A DNA stretch of 51,668 nucleotides from positions 1 through 51,668 of the forward strand of contig CAZQEN010000005.1 of assembly GCA_964591605.1 (NCBI GenBank). The letters run 5' to 3'. The position numbers were made by a program, and so were the translations under genes. Below are positions 17,292-26,346 of this stretch, in pieces; positions within the stretch are counted from its first letter, which is position 1, and every line of letters starts with the position of its first letter. Origin of the DNA: CAYLLT01 sp964591605. Its GTDB lineage: Bacteria > Planctomycetota > Phycisphaerae > UBA1845 > PWPN01. Under the pieces are notes generated by a model that made no database searches, was not told the DNA's origin, and worked only from the letters and a program-made list of their open reading frames with translations.

Positions 17292-19781
17292 ATGTTGGTG
17301 CGACGTTTAACTATGGGTGCATCGGGGGTTCTGTGGGCAACGCTGGCTCTTGCGGCCGCGCCGCCGGTGGCGCTGATGCCGCAGGTGAGCGAGGTGGAAT
17401 GGGGTGATTCCGCGGCGATTCGCGGCCAGGCGGTCATCGTCCTGTCCGAGAAGGCCAGCCCGCCCGAGCGGCACGCGGCCCAGCTCCTGCAGCGGCACAT
17501 TCAGCGCCGCTTTGGCCAGGAATGGCCGATCTCCAGCGGCGCGAAGGCCGGCCAGGACGCGGGTTTGCGGATCCTGCTCGGTCAGAACAAGACGTTCCCC
17601 GCGCTGGGCGAGATCTGCTCGCAGCGCCAGCTGTCGGTCCCCGAGCAGGCGGACGGCTACGCCCTTGCCGTGTGGGCGAAGGACGGCAAGGTCACAGCGG
17701 CGCTGGCCGGCAGCAACGACCGCGGCGTGATCTACGGGCAAGACACCCTCTTCCAGCTCTTCTCTCAGAAAGGCGACGCCGTCGAGGTCCGCTGCGCAAC
17801 CATCCGCGACTGGCCGACGATCCCGATGCGCGGCCGGCCGCATCCGCACTACGAATACTTCTTCAAATCCGAGAACTTCGATGCCCTGCTCACGTCGCGC
17901 CTCAACTTCATCGACGTGCGTGACGGCATCTACGCGTTCGAACCCGGCGCGAAGATCAAGCGCGACGAAATTGCCAAGGTCATCTCCGACGCCCGTGAGC
18001 GCGGCCTGATCGTCTACGCGGTGGTGAACTGCGGCGTACCGGCGAGCCAGTACGACGCGGTCATCGCCTCGTTCAAGGAGTTCCTCGATCTGGGCTGCAA
18101 CGCCCTGTGGCTCTCCTACGACGACAAGGGGCCCGGCGAGGCTCCGCGCGAGATCACGGCGCGCGTGCTGGCCCTGGGGCGCGAGCGCGGCATCACCGGC
18201 GACCGCATCGCCATCACGCCGCCCAAGGGTTCGTATCAGGTCATCGACATGAAGTTCAATCGCGAAATCGTGGCCGTCCCCGGCATGGAGCAGGCGGTCT
18301 GGTACTGGACGAGCGTGCCGTGCCCTGATGATGTCGCGGACGCCCGAGAGATCGGCCTGAAAGTGCTCCCTTCGTGGTGGCACAACTGGCCGCGGTTTCA
18401 GGACCCGCCATTCGGCGCGGGCGAAGGCCGCGGGTACTCGCCGATCATCAGCATGGCCGAGGGCTGGAATCACCCCACCGACCAGGAATTGATCGAAGCC
18501 GGCAAGCACGTCCACGCCGTGCTGCCGTGGGACGGCTGGCAGCATCAGCAGCACTACCTGCTCCCGGCGATCGGCTGGTGGAGCTGGAGACCGGAGCGAT
18601 ATGACTTCTCCGCCATCCGCCGGCGGGCGTACGATATGGTCTTCGGCCCGGCCCATCCGGAGGCGGCCGCCGCCTTCGACGACATGCTCAGGGATCTCCA
18701 GCGATCTTATCTGTTCACCGTAACTCACTCCGACTGGGCGCCCCAGTGCCCGCCCCGCCTGCGTTCGCAGGAGAACCGGCCTGCCGTGCTCGCGGAACTG
18801 GCCGAACTCCGGGCCCAACTCGATCGGCTGCAGCAGAGCCCCTCGGGTTCCGCGCTCGACCGCGAACTGCTCGAACGCGACTACGTGGGGCCGATGAAGC
18901 GCGAAGTCGCCTCCGCCCTCGCGCAGGCGAAAGCGCCGTTCCCTGAGTACTGGTGGATCGAGCATCAGGGGCGGCTGCTGGAGAAGATCTACGACGGCGA
19001 CATGGCCGGGGCCGATCAGCTCATCGCCGCCGCCCGCGAGCGCGTGTCGGGGGACCTCTCCGAACTCGAGCGGCTGTTTGAAGGCGTCCGGGTACCCCGC
19101 TCGTACGTCGAATGGTGGCGCAAGCGCTCGGCATTGTCCGCGGCCGACTGGAAGGAGCTGGTGTCGCGCCGCCAGGTCGCCTTGAAGGAGCGCGTGACGG
19201 ATTACGCCCGCAACATCGCCCGGCTGGACGGCCTGCTCGCCGGCGTGGGCGATCCCCCCGTCCAGATCGGCACGAAGGCCTGGAAGCGGCACAACCATGT
19301 CATGGCCACGGTGACGCCGGAGCCGCGCGAGCACTTCTGGGGTGACTGGATCGGCGGACTGGTCGAGGACAAGGACGTGACGGCGGCGGTGTTCGCCATC
19401 GACCGCGGCGTGCCGGTTCGCGAAGGGGGCTTCAGCGAGCTGCCGGTGCGCATTCCGGTTTCCGGCCGGCGCGACCGGCTCGCCCTGGTGATCTACCTGG
19501 CCGACCAGAACAAGGAGAGCTTCGGTTTCGGTTATGCCAGGTGGCGCTGGTTCGGCTCGCGGTCGATCCGGCTGCTGTGGAAGGATCAGGAGGTCTGGCG
19601 GGCCGACTTGGGGATCCCGCGGCCGACCGGTGAGTGGTTTGTGACGCGGCTTCCGTCTTTGCCGCCCGACCTGAAGACGCTCGATCTCCGCCTGCGCGTC
19701 GAGGACTACGAGAGCGCCAAGAACAACCTCGAAATCGTCTGCGTCGGCCCGATCCGGCTCCTGGAGCTCGATCTGGACTGA
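17292..19781 (+). CDS. Secreted GH84-like glycoside hydrolase (beta-N-acetylglucosaminidase family)
   Basis: An 829-residue exported protein. A signal peptide (to about residue 27, LALAAAPP) is followed by a GH20/GH84-type N-terminal alpha/beta domain with GSNDRGVIYGQDTLFQL. A TIM barrel follows, starting RDWPTIPMRGRP. GH84 enzymes use two adjacent aspartates for substrate-assisted hydrolysis of N-acetyl-hexosaminides; here LWLSYDDKGPGE places them at D277 and D278. WNHPTDQELIEAGKHV and the QHYLLPAIGWWSW motif are also compatible with the family. The C-terminal third has no recognised domain. I chose ATG 17292 over GTG 17277 because TGAGGA lies 8 bases before it. The exact specificity is unproven. 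Confidence 0.72.
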   Translation: MLVRRLTMGASGVLWATLALAAAPPVALMPQVSEVEWGDSAAIRGQAVIVLSEKASPPERHAAQLLQRHIQRRFGQEWPISSGAKAGQDAGLRILLGQNKTFPALGEICSQRQLSVPEQADGYALAVWAKDGKVTAALAGSNDRGVIYGQDTLFQLFSQKGDAVEVRCATIRDWPTIPMRGRPHPHYEYFFKSENFDALLTSRLNFIDVRDGIYAFEPGAKIKRDEIAKVISDARERGLIVYAVVNCGVPASQYDAVIASFKEFLDLGCNALWLSYDDKGPGEAPREITARVLALGRERGITGDRIAITPPKGSYQVIDMKFNREIVAVPGMEQAVWYWTSVPCPDDVADAREIGLKVLPSWWHNWPRFQDPPFGAGEGRGYSPIISMAEGWNHPTDQELIEAGKHVHAVLPWDGWQHQQHYLLPAIGWWSWRPERYDFSAIRRRAYDMVFGPAHPEAAAAFDDMLRDLQRSYLFTVTHSDWAPQCPPRLRSQENRPAVLAELAELRAQLDRLQQSPSGSALDRELLERDYVGPMKREVASALAQAKAPFPEYWWIEHQGRLLEKIYDGDMAGADQLIAAARERVSGDLSELERLFEGVRVPRSYVEWWRKRSALSAADWKELVSRRQVALKERVTDYARNIARLDGLLAGVGDPPVQIGTKAWKRHNHVMATVTPEPREHFWGDWIGGLVEDKDVTAAVFAIDRGVPVREGGFSELPVRIPVSGRRDRLALVIYLADQNKESFGFGYARWRWFGSRSIRLLWKDQEVWRADLGIPRPTGEWFVTRLPSLPPDLKTLDLRLRVEDYESAKNNLEIVCVGPIRLLELDLD

Positions 19782-20102
19782 CCGCCGGGTATTTCCTGCT
19801 TTCGGGCGAGCGGGCGGCCCGCATTCCGCTGCGTCGCCCCGGTGTGCCGGTGTGCACGTCGTTTCAAGCCCCCACCGGTTCAAACACCCAACAAGAGAGC
19901 CCGAAGCGCCAGCGAGGGGTTCGCTCAACGACGCTCGACTGCAGCAGGTGCTCACCCGTTCTGCGCGTTTGCCCTTGTTGATCAGGGCCACAGAGAGATC
20001 TGCCCGGGGTGGCATGGGCAATGTACTCATTGCCCGTGCGCATGAAACACGGGCAGCGAGTATCCCGGCGCGCCGGGACCCAAGCCACCCGGTTCGATCA
20101 TG
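19782..20102. repeat. Convergent gene-free region with planctomycete intergenic repeats
   Basis: This 321-base gap between convergent genes holds a GAGCCCGAAGCGCCAGCGAG unit (19897-19918), the family G palindrome (20006-20038) and a perfect 16-base palindrome TCCCGGCGCGCCGGGA (20063-20078). The last could serve as a bidirectional terminator stem, although there is no T-run. No gene is apparent. Confidence 0.65.
20006..20038. repeat. Family G palindrome, copy 1
   Basis: The core is GGGCAATG-TACT-CATTGCCC, preceded by GGGGTGGCAT. The same 33 bases occur inverted at 36129-36161. Shorter remnants (GGGTGGCATG or its complement) lie at both ends of the window, near 27-42 and 51600-51612. Confidence 0.85.
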
Positions 20103-21692
20103 TCAATTCGTGTGCGTTCCTGCTTCGTTCGACGGCGTCATCTCATCAACCCTTTCCCGGGGGATGATGAGGCCGCACAGGATGTGCTTGCGGTCGGGAT
20201 ACCAGAAGTAGATCTTGTCTTCGAACTCGAACAGGCTCGGATAGGTTCCGATCTGCGTGTGGCCGCTCTTGGGATTCGGGACGCCGCCGTTGTCGGCCAG
20301 CAGGCGGGGCCGGCTGAAAACGATCGGCTGATCGGGATGGTTGATCTCACGGCCGACGCTGAGGAACACCGGCCGGCGCACCCGCCGCGAGTCGGTGGGC
20401 CCCGTACCGCCGTTCGCGTCGCCGCGGTTGTTGTGGAAGATCAGGAGAAACCGCCCGTCCTGGAGCTTGTAGAGCGGGCTCGGGGCGAGCGGCTGGCGGA
20501 TCCGCGAACCGCCGGGCCGATACCGCAGCGGCCGGGGCGCGTCCCAGGTGTGCCCGCGGTCCGCGGACAGGGCATAGTGCATGTAGCCCGTGCGCGTCCG
20601 CATCACGGTGAAGAGGCGCCCGTCGGACAGATCCTGCACCGTTGCCTCCTGGGCGATGCTGATCTTCGGCTGGCCGGGGAACGGAACGCGAAGGCCGTGC
20701 TCGCCGTCCGGCAGCGTCGTCACCTGCAGCTTCGTGCCGTCGCGCTCGGTGAGGATGTTGTCGAACCGCAGGAACCAGATCTCCGAGTCGCGCTCGAACA
20801 AGCCGACCTTCGGCTGCACTTTCCTGCTCGCCCAGCGCGTGAACCCGACGAGCACGTCGCCCCGGCGGGTGATGATCGGCGATTGATACGTCACCCAGTT
20901 CTGCGGAACCTTCGGATCCGGGTGGGAGATCGCCGACGCCCGGATCGGCAGCGTGAAGCGCTCGGACCAGCTTGACCCCTCGTCATCCGACCACATGTAC
21001 ATGAGCACGCCGGTCGTATCCTCGCGGGCATCGACGATGCCGACGTTCTGGTTCCAGAACAGATAGACGCGCCCCGTCTGCGGCACGACGAACGGGAACG
21101 CCCAGGATGCCAGCAGTTTACTCTTTCCAGTGGGATCGCCGGCCAGCACCTGCGGCGGGGTCCACGAGCGTCCGCGGTCGCTGCTGCGGCTCATCACGAT
21201 GCGCTGGTCCGGCTCGTTTTCCTGGCTGGCCTGGGTCCAGAACGCCAGGAAGGTCCCGGAGTGCGTCGGGACCACCAGAAAGTGCTCATTGGTCGCGTCC
21301 GGGCCGTCCCACGTCGCGGGCTGGTACACGATGAAATCGGGTTTCGTCGTCACCGCGCAGCCGGTCAGCAGGAGCGAAAGTGAGAAGGTGAGAAAGTGAG
21401 AAAGTGACTGCGCGTACCGGAATGAATCCCATCGAGCTCCGCTCCGGGTAGGCCGGGTGGCCCATCCTTTGCGCCAGCAAAGGGTGGGGTCACGATGATG
21501 GGAACGCGAGAAACCCTTCCCTCCCGTCTCACGCGCACCATCATCAGCGGACAAAGCCGACCGACATCCAGTGAACACCGTCCGCCCCCGCAGTTGACCA
21601 GAACAACCACTGAACACTTGCGACACGCTCAAGCTGTCGTACTCCTCCGCCTTTTTCACTTTCTCACCTTCCCACTTTCCCACTGATCTCAC
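20103..21692 (-). CDS. Sialidase/BNR-repeat lipoprotein with repeat-derived N-terminus
   Basis: The C-terminal 415 residues form a sialidase-type beta-propeller with three Asp-boxes: SSDRGRSW, SDDEGSSW and SADRGHTW. The protein is likely a glycan hydrolase or binding protein. A lipobox, LLTGC, places the lipidated cysteine at 21359. The hydrophobic core before it, SLSHFLTFSLS, is a translation of repeat 21376-21408. Between there and 21578 there is no in-frame ATG, GTG or TTG. The GTG at 21692, overlapping the fucosidase stop (GTGA), is the outer limit, and most of the first 100 residues are translated repeats. The true start, and whether the gene is in frame, is therefore uncertain. An ATG at 21432 would be in frame if one octamer were added. 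Confidence 0.72.
   Translation of the reverse strand: MRSVGKWEGEKVKKAEEYDSLSVSQVFSGCSGQLRGRTVFTGCRSALSADDGARETGGKGFSRSHHRDPTLCWRKGWATRPTRSGARWDSFRYAQSLSHFLTFSLSLLLTGCAVTTKPDFIVYQPATWDGPDATNEHFLVVPTHSGTFLAFWTQASQENEPDQRIVMSRSSDRGRSWTPPQVLAGDPTGKSKLLASWAFPFVVPQTGRVYLFWNQNVGIVDAREDTTGVLMYMWSDDEGSSWSERFTLPIRASAISHPDPKVPQNWVTYQSPIITRRGDVLVGFTRWASRKVQPKVGLFERDSEIWFLRFDNILTERDGTKLQVTTLPDGEHGLRVPFPGQPKISIAQEATVQDLSDGRLFTVMRTRTGYMHYALSADRGHTWDAPRPLRYRPGGSRIRQPLAPSPLYKLQDGRFLLIFHNNRGDANGGTGPTDSRRVRRPVFLSVGREINHPDQPIVFSRPRLLADNGGVPNPKSGHTQIGTYPSLFEFEDKIYFWYPDRKHILCGLIIPRERVDEMTPSNEAGTHTN
21376..21408. repeat. Family B octamer repeat encoding a signal-peptide core
   Basis: Just over three tandem octamers (read on the minus strand as TTTCTCAC, TTTCTCAC, CTTCTCAC) lie immediately before the lipobox of the sialidase-like lipoprotein. 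An inverted partner lies at 21651-21684. Together they bracket about 240 bases that also contain the hairpin CCCATCCTTTGC-GCCA-GCAAAGGGTGGG (21461-21488) and a GATGATGG/CCATCATC pair. Confidence 0.82.
21651..21684. repeat. Family B octamer repeat, inverted partner
   Basis: Tandem TTTTTCAC, TTTCTCAC, CTTCCCAC and TTTCCCAC units. They begin eight bases inside the sialidase-like frame, counting from GTG 21692, and are translated as VGKWEGEKVKK. Confidence 0.8.
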
Positions 21693-22870
21693 GCCTCCCC
21701 CGCTCGCAGCCGCCGGCCCACCTCGCGAAGGGCCGCCTCATCATTCGGGTGAATCGACCCATCCGCCAGCGGCCCCGTGTTGAGCAGCAGGTTGGCCCCG
21801 CGCTCACGGGCATTCGCCAGCATATTCATCACATCATCCGCCGATTTGTGCTTCCCCTCATTCCGCTGATCGTGGCCCCACGCATGCGGCTGGAAGGTGT
21901 CGCAGATCTCGACCGGCTTGTCGCGGTTCTTCTCGCGCACGCGCTCGTAGCGTTCCCCCTCGCCGACCCGCGCCGCCGCGCTGCGCTCGGGTGCGATGAA
22001 ATCCTCGTCGCCGTTGGCGCCCTGCTTGAACGAGATCAGGCACTGCGGCTGCAGCGAGCGGATCAGCGCATAGGTTTCGTCGATCGGGAAAAGATCCGGC
22101 CGGGCCAGATACCCGCGGAGCGGATCAAGCCAGATGCCCGCCAGCGGCCCGTATTGCGTGAGCAATTCGCGCAACTGGGCGTGCGTGAAGTCGATGTATG
22201 TGCGGAAGTCCTCGTCCTTTTTCCAGAGATACTCCGGCTGCGGCTGGTCGTATGCCGGCCGGGCGGATTTCCAGCCCACCTCGCGCGGATAGAAGTAGGG
22301 ATGCCGCCAGTCTGCGGCGTATGAATAGTACAGGAACAACCCCAGCCCCTTGCGCCGGCACGCCGCCGCCAGTTCGCCGACCAGGTCGCGCTTCGCCGGT
22401 GATTCCACGCTGTTGAAGTCGGTCTGCCGGGTCCGGAACAGGCAGAAGCTGTCGTGATGCCGCGACGTGAGGTTGATGTACTTCATTTCCGCCGCCAGGG
22501 CCAGGTCGGTGATGTGATCCGCATCGAATTTTGCCGCGGTGAAGGTGTCTTTGAGCTTCCCGTATTCGGCCACGGGGATTTTTTCGTTGAGCTGCACCCA
22601 CTCCCCGCGCCCGAGCTGGCTGTAGAGCCCGTAGTGCATGAACAGCCCGAACCGCGCGGTGCGGAACCAGGCGATGCCCGCCGCCCGCGGGTTGTCGCGG
22701 TACCGGGCTTCGTGGGCCCGCAGGTAGCCGGGCGTGCCGGGGGCACAACCCGTCTGCGAGAACAGAAGCTGCGCCGCGCACGCGCCGCCCAGGCCCAGCA
22801 CGGCCCGGCGCGTCAGCGCGATCGAGTCGGCCGCTGGCTCCCGCCGCGATTGCCTGCGTTCGTTGCTCAT
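21689..22870 (-). CDS. GH29 alpha-L-fucosidase, Tat-exported
   Basis: A 393-residue glycoside hydrolase family 29 enzyme, which releases alpha-linked L-fucose with retention. Family motifs in order are WFRTARFGLFMHYGLYS (residue 68 on), the LTSRHHDSFCLF motif near residue 135, and GIWLDPLRGY with the likely nucleophile D249. A NLLLNTGPLADGSI stretch near the C-terminus is very characteristic. The N-terminus is a Tat signal (LTRRAVLGLGGA) ending in a possible lipobox-like TGC at residue 42. It is a short form without extra C-terminal beta-sandwich domains. The start overlaps the stop of the upstream hydrolase (ATGA at 22867-22870), so the genes are coupled. Confidence 0.93.
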   Translation of the reverse strand: MSNERRQSRREPAADSIALTRRAVLGLGGACAAQLLFSQTGCAPGTPGYLRAHEARYRDNPRAAGIAWFRTARFGLFMHYGLYSQLGRGEWVQLNEKIPVAEYGKLKDTFTAAKFDADHITDLALAAEMKYINLTSRHHDSFCLFRTRQTDFNSVESPAKRDLVGELAAACRRKGLGLFLYYSYAADWRHPYFYPREVGWKSARPAYDQPQPEYLWKKDEDFRTYIDFTHAQLRELLTQYGPLAGIWLDPLRGYLARPDLFPIDETYALIRSLQPQCLISFKQGANGDEDFIAPERSAAARVGEGERYERVREKNRDKPVEICDTFQPHAWGHDQRNEGKHKSADDVMNMLANARERGANLLLNTGPLADGSIHPNDEAALREVGRRLRAGEA

Positions 22871-24924
22871 CGACGATCCTCCAGGGCCACCGCATTCGTG
22901 GCAAAGCGCGTGCGATAGAGCTGCTCCAGTTGTGACCGCAGCGCCGCGTCGCGCGCGATGACCACCAGCCGCGTGATCGCGACGCGACCGAGCTCCAGAG
23001 TGACCTCGCCGCCGCTCCCGCTCGTCCGCACGTTCCTGATGCCGTTCGACGTGATCTCAAACGTGGGTCCGGGGCTGAGCCATGCGGGCAGCTTCACGCG
23101 ACAGCTCACGTTGTCGAGCGGCCGACAGGTCGTGCCTTTTTCGCCGGTCTCGTAGTCGTCGTTGACCAGCAGGAGCACGATGACGTCATCGCTGGCCAGG
23201 CAGCGGACCCACAGCGATTTTGCCGACGAGGTCACGGGCAGCTCGATCGGGCAGCTCCGCAGCAGCAGCGGCCCGGCCGTCCGCACCTCCGCACCCAGCC
23301 GGCCGATCTCGCGCCACAGTGCCGCCGCCGCCGGGTCGCGATCCGCCGAGCCGACCCCGCTGGCCTTTCCGCCCGGCGTGTACCACCAGTAGGACAGGCC
23401 TTTCGTGCCGGCGGCCAGCGCGTAATACAGCTCGATCCGCTTCTCCTCGGGCGTCGCGATGCGGAACGGTCGGTTGGTCTTCTCCGTGCGAGCGGTGGCG
23501 TCCAGGAACACGTGCAGCGGCCGCGGGGCACACGCCGACTCCGCCACGCTTGCCACCGCGTACAGGTATGTCGCTTTCGTGTAAAGCGGGATGCGGTCCG
23601 GCCGGCGGGAGTACGCGTCGGCCAGCCGTGCCTGGAAATAGGGGTCCGTCGCGAACACGTCGGCGAGCTGGCCGTAGGTGTACCAGTTCTGGGGTTTGTA
23701 CGTGCTGTCCACGTTGATCATCTGCGGCACGTCGGGGTCGGCCGCGCGCAGCTCCCGGGCGTGCTCGATGCACCACTGGCCCATGCCGCCGATCTTCCTG
23801 TTCTCGGGCACACCCTCCATCTTGTAGTCGCCGCAGTCCGGTTCGTCATGCACGTAGTAGATGAGCGGGTCCCGCACACCCCACGTTCCCGGATTCATGA
23901 CGATCATCCGCAGCCCGCGCTCGCGGCAATAGGCGCGGCCCTCGTCGGTTTTCAGGAAGGTCTGCACCGCCGCCGAGCCCATCTGCGGCATCTGCACGTT
24001 GATGTTGTGGCTGGTGATGTCGTCGATGTAGGCGCGGGCCAGCGCGGTGTCGCCGTCTTTGCCCGGCCGTCCGCCGAACATGCCATAGACGAACTCCTCC
24101 GCCCACGCCCGGGCCCCGGCCGAGACCAGCGAGCCGTCCGCCAGGCGGGCCTGCACGACGTGAAAGGAACAGTCCGTGAGCGCAGAGGGCAGGTTCACGG
24201 TCACCGGCGTGAGATCGAGGTTGGCATCGTGCTGGATCCGCGACTGAGCCGTCACATCTTTCCCGTCCAGCAGAATCGTCCGCGGCGCGCCAAGCTTGTT
24301 CGTTTCGATGAACAGGTACGCCGTCTTGAGCCCGGCGTCGAATGAGATCGAGCGGAACCGCGCCTGCCCGAGCCGCGGCCGCACCTCCGCTTTCAGCGCT
24401 GGCCCGCCTGCGATCAGGCCTACGGGCACCGCCGAGACCTGCGGATGCCGCCGCAGCCGCACGATGACCTCGGCCGTCCCGCCCGCCGGGATCGGCGCCG
24501 GGTCTGCCCGCCACCAGACCGGTTCGCCGCACGCGAGGAGCCGATCGAGCTCCGGCTTTTCAAGCTTCGAAAAGGAGATGCTGGCGAACTTCTTGCGCAG
24601 CCGCTGATCCGAGTAGACCAGTGCCTCTTTCAGACTCACGCCCGACAGCGTCACATCCTCGATCGTGACCGGCTGCGGGGAGGTGTTCCGCACGTAGACA
24701 TGGATCGACCCGCCCAGTTCCGCGGACTCGGGCACATCCTGCGGGGCGTCAATCGCCCCGAGCTGGTTCGGCAGGCCGTCTTTCTCGCCCCAGAATCGCG
24801 AAAAGTGGTCGAATGCCCGATCCGGCCGATAACGGCCGTCCAGCACCACCAGAGCATCGCCCGCACTCAGCGAGGGGGCCGCGAGCCACAAACACACCGA
24901 CAGTGATGCCAACACACGAAGCAT
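22867..24924 (-). CDS. Secreted glycoside-hydrolase-like protein of unknown family
   Basis: A 685-residue protein with a clear Sec signal (MLRVLASLSVCLWLAAPSLS-A). The first 270 residues are beta-rich with an HVYVRNTSPQPVTIEDV-like immunoglobulin fold. The middle looks like a TIM barrel: IDDITSHNINVQMPQMG, IVMNPGTWGVRDP, IYYVHDEPDCGDY near residue 358 and YYALAAGTKGLSYWWY. The C-terminal part is another beta domain. The HDEPD motif sits where GH-A-like barrels place an acid residue, as in DUF4091-type proteins, but I cannot assign a CAZy family. I chose ATG 24924 because the signal peptide begins there; a start 45 bases upstream would add a charged, unlikely leader. Its position between a sulfatase and a fucosidase supports a role in glycan cleavage. 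Confidence 0.75.
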   Translation of the reverse strand: MLRVLASLSVCLWLAAPSLSAGDALVVLDGRYRPDRAFDHFSRFWGEKDGLPNQLGAIDAPQDVPESAELGGSIHVYVRNTSPQPVTIEDVTLSGVSLKEALVYSDQRLRKKFASISFSKLEKPELDRLLACGEPVWWRADPAPIPAGGTAEVIVRLRRHPQVSAVPVGLIAGGPALKAEVRPRLGQARFRSISFDAGLKTAYLFIETNKLGAPRTILLDGKDVTAQSRIQHDANLDLTPVTVNLPSALTDCSFHVVQARLADGSLVSAGARAWAEEFVYGMFGGRPGKDGDTALARAYIDDITSHNINVQMPQMGSAAVQTFLKTDEGRAYCRERGLRMIVMNPGTWGVRDPLIYYVHDEPDCGDYKMEGVPENRKIGGMGQWCIEHARELRAADPDVPQMINVDSTYKPQNWYTYGQLADVFATDPYFQARLADAYSRRPDRIPLYTKATYLYAVASVAESACAPRPLHVFLDATARTEKTNRPFRIATPEEKRIELYYALAAGTKGLSYWWYTPGGKASGVGSADRDPAAAALWREIGRLGAEVRTAGPLLLRSCPIELPVTSSAKSLWVRCLASDDVIVLLLVNDDYETGEKGTTCRPLDNVSCRVKLPAWLSPGPTFEITSNGIRNVRTSGSGGEVTLELGRVAITRLVVIARDAALRSQLEQLYRTRFATNAVALEDRR

Positions 24925-24993
24925 GAGACAACTCCCTTGCCGGGGCCCGGTCGACGGTCCACAGCTCATCCGGTGGAGAATCGCGGGGAACCG

Positions 24994-26346
24994 CTACTCG
25001 ATCTTGCCCCCGCCCACATCCCTGAGCCACTGGCGATGCGCCTCCGTAAGCTCGCGCACGATCTCGGGGTGCTGCGCCCGCAGGTTCCGGCTCTCGCCGG
25101 GATCGGCCACCACATCGCTCAGGAAGACCGCATCCTCACCCTTCGCCCGGTTCTCGCGGTTCGTTGCCTGATCGACGAGCCCGTTTTCCACCAGCTTCCA
25201 CTTCCCCTGCCGGACGGCGTGCTGGTCGGCCCACTCGAAGTAGAGCCGCTCGTGACCCGGTGCCCCCGCGTCCCGCAGCAGCGGTCCCCAGCTCCGCCCG
25301 TCAATCGTCACGCCCTCGGGCAGCGGCGCCCCGATCAGCTCCGCCACGGTCGGAAGCAGATCAATCGACGCAGCCAATTGATCGCGCACCTGTCCCGGCG
25401 GGATGGTGCCGGGCCACGAGACGATTCCGGGCATCCGGATGCCGCCGTCGAACAGGCTGCGCTTGAATTCACGGTGAGGCCTGCCCGTGCCGCCGCCTTC
25501 CTCCCGCTTTGATCTGCATGCCGGGCCATTGTCGCTCGACAGGAACACGAAGGTCCGCTCATGCAGGCCGGCCTCCCGCAGCTTCTCCAGAACCGCCCCG
25601 ATGCTGTCATCCGCGCCGGTGACCATCGCCGCGTATTCACGCCGCGGACGGGGCATCTGCGCGTAGGCCTGCATGTACCTGGGCTGTGCGACCATCGGGT
25701 AGTGGGGGGCCGTGTAGGCCAGGTAGAGCAGGAAGGGCCTGTCGCGATGGGCATCGATGAACCGGCTCGCCTCGCGCGTCATGAGATCCGTCGTGTGGAT
25801 GCCTTCCTCGAACACTTCCTCGCTGTTTCGGAACAGATCGTGGTACCAGGGCTCACTGGCGTAATACTTGTGCGAATAGGGATCGATGCACGCTCCGAGG
25901 TTCCCGAAGAACTCGTCGAAGCCCTGGCCGTTGGGCGACGTCTGGGCCGAAGAGCCCAGGTGCCATTTGCCGATCAGGCCGGTCGCGTAGCCCTGCTTTT
26001 TCGCGATTTCGGCGATCGTGATCTCGGAGCTGGGGATGCCCTCCACCTCCAGGCCTGACGCCACGTTCTTGCTCGTCGACATCATGCGCACCGGATAGCG
26101 TCCGGTCATCAGCGCCGCCCGCGACGGGGCACACAGCGGCGCCGCCGTGTAGTAGTTCGCGAACCGGATCCCGGACGCGGCCAGGGCATCCATGTGCGGC
26201 GTTCGGATGTCCTGGCAGCCGTAGCTCCCCAGGTCGCCGATGCCCAGATCATCCAGATAGATGATCACGATGTTCGGCCGCGGCGCCGCCACCGTGACGC
26301 CGGCTCCGACCAGACACAACAATGCGGTGAATCCAAGCTTTCTCAC
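24994..26346 (-). CDS. Sulfatase (formylglycine-dependent), exported
   Basis: A 450-residue arylsulfatase-type enzyme. The metal site IIYLDDLGIGDLGSYG is near residue 28, and the formylglycine cysteine is C72 in CAPSRAALMTGR. IGKWHLG and SSDNGPACRSKREEGG follow, then FEWADQHAVRQGKWKLV near the end. A short signal peptide (LGFTALLCLVGAGVTVA-A) predicts export. The start is the GTG at 26346, which lies inside a family B repeat: the repeat gives AAGGTGA as a possible ribosome site and GTGAGAAAG as the first three codons. An in-frame TGA in the repeat just upstream excludes a longer protein. It lies 32 bases after the dioxygenase gene. Confidence 0.92.
   Translation of the reverse strand: MRKLGFTALLCLVGAGVTVAAPRPNIVIIYLDDLGIGDLGSYGCQDIRTPHMDALAASGIRFANYYTAAPLCAPSRAALMTGRYPVRMMSTSKNVASGLEVEGIPSSEITIAEIAKKQGYATGLIGKWHLGSSAQTSPNGQGFDEFFGNLGACIDPYSHKYYASEPWYHDLFRNSEEVFEEGIHTTDLMTREASRFIDAHRDRPFLLYLAYTAPHYPMVAQPRYMQAYAQMPRPRREYAAMVTGADDSIGAVLEKLREAGLHERTFVFLSSDNGPACRSKREEGGGTGRPHREFKRSLFDGGIRMPGIVSWPGTIPPGQVRDQLAASIDLLPTVAELIGAPLPEGVTIDGRSWGPLLRDAGAPGHERLYFEWADQHAVRQGKWKLVENGLVDQATNRENRAKGEDAVFLSDVVADPGESRNLRAQHPEIVRELTEAHRQWLRDVGGGKIE

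Noticed and set aside
17307..20030. A 907-codon open frame on the minus strand, antisense to the GH84-like gene
   Set aside because: It mirrors the third-position GC bias of the real gene, has Arg/Asp/Val-rich composition, no recognisable motif and no signal peptide. The plus strand has domain motifs throughout.
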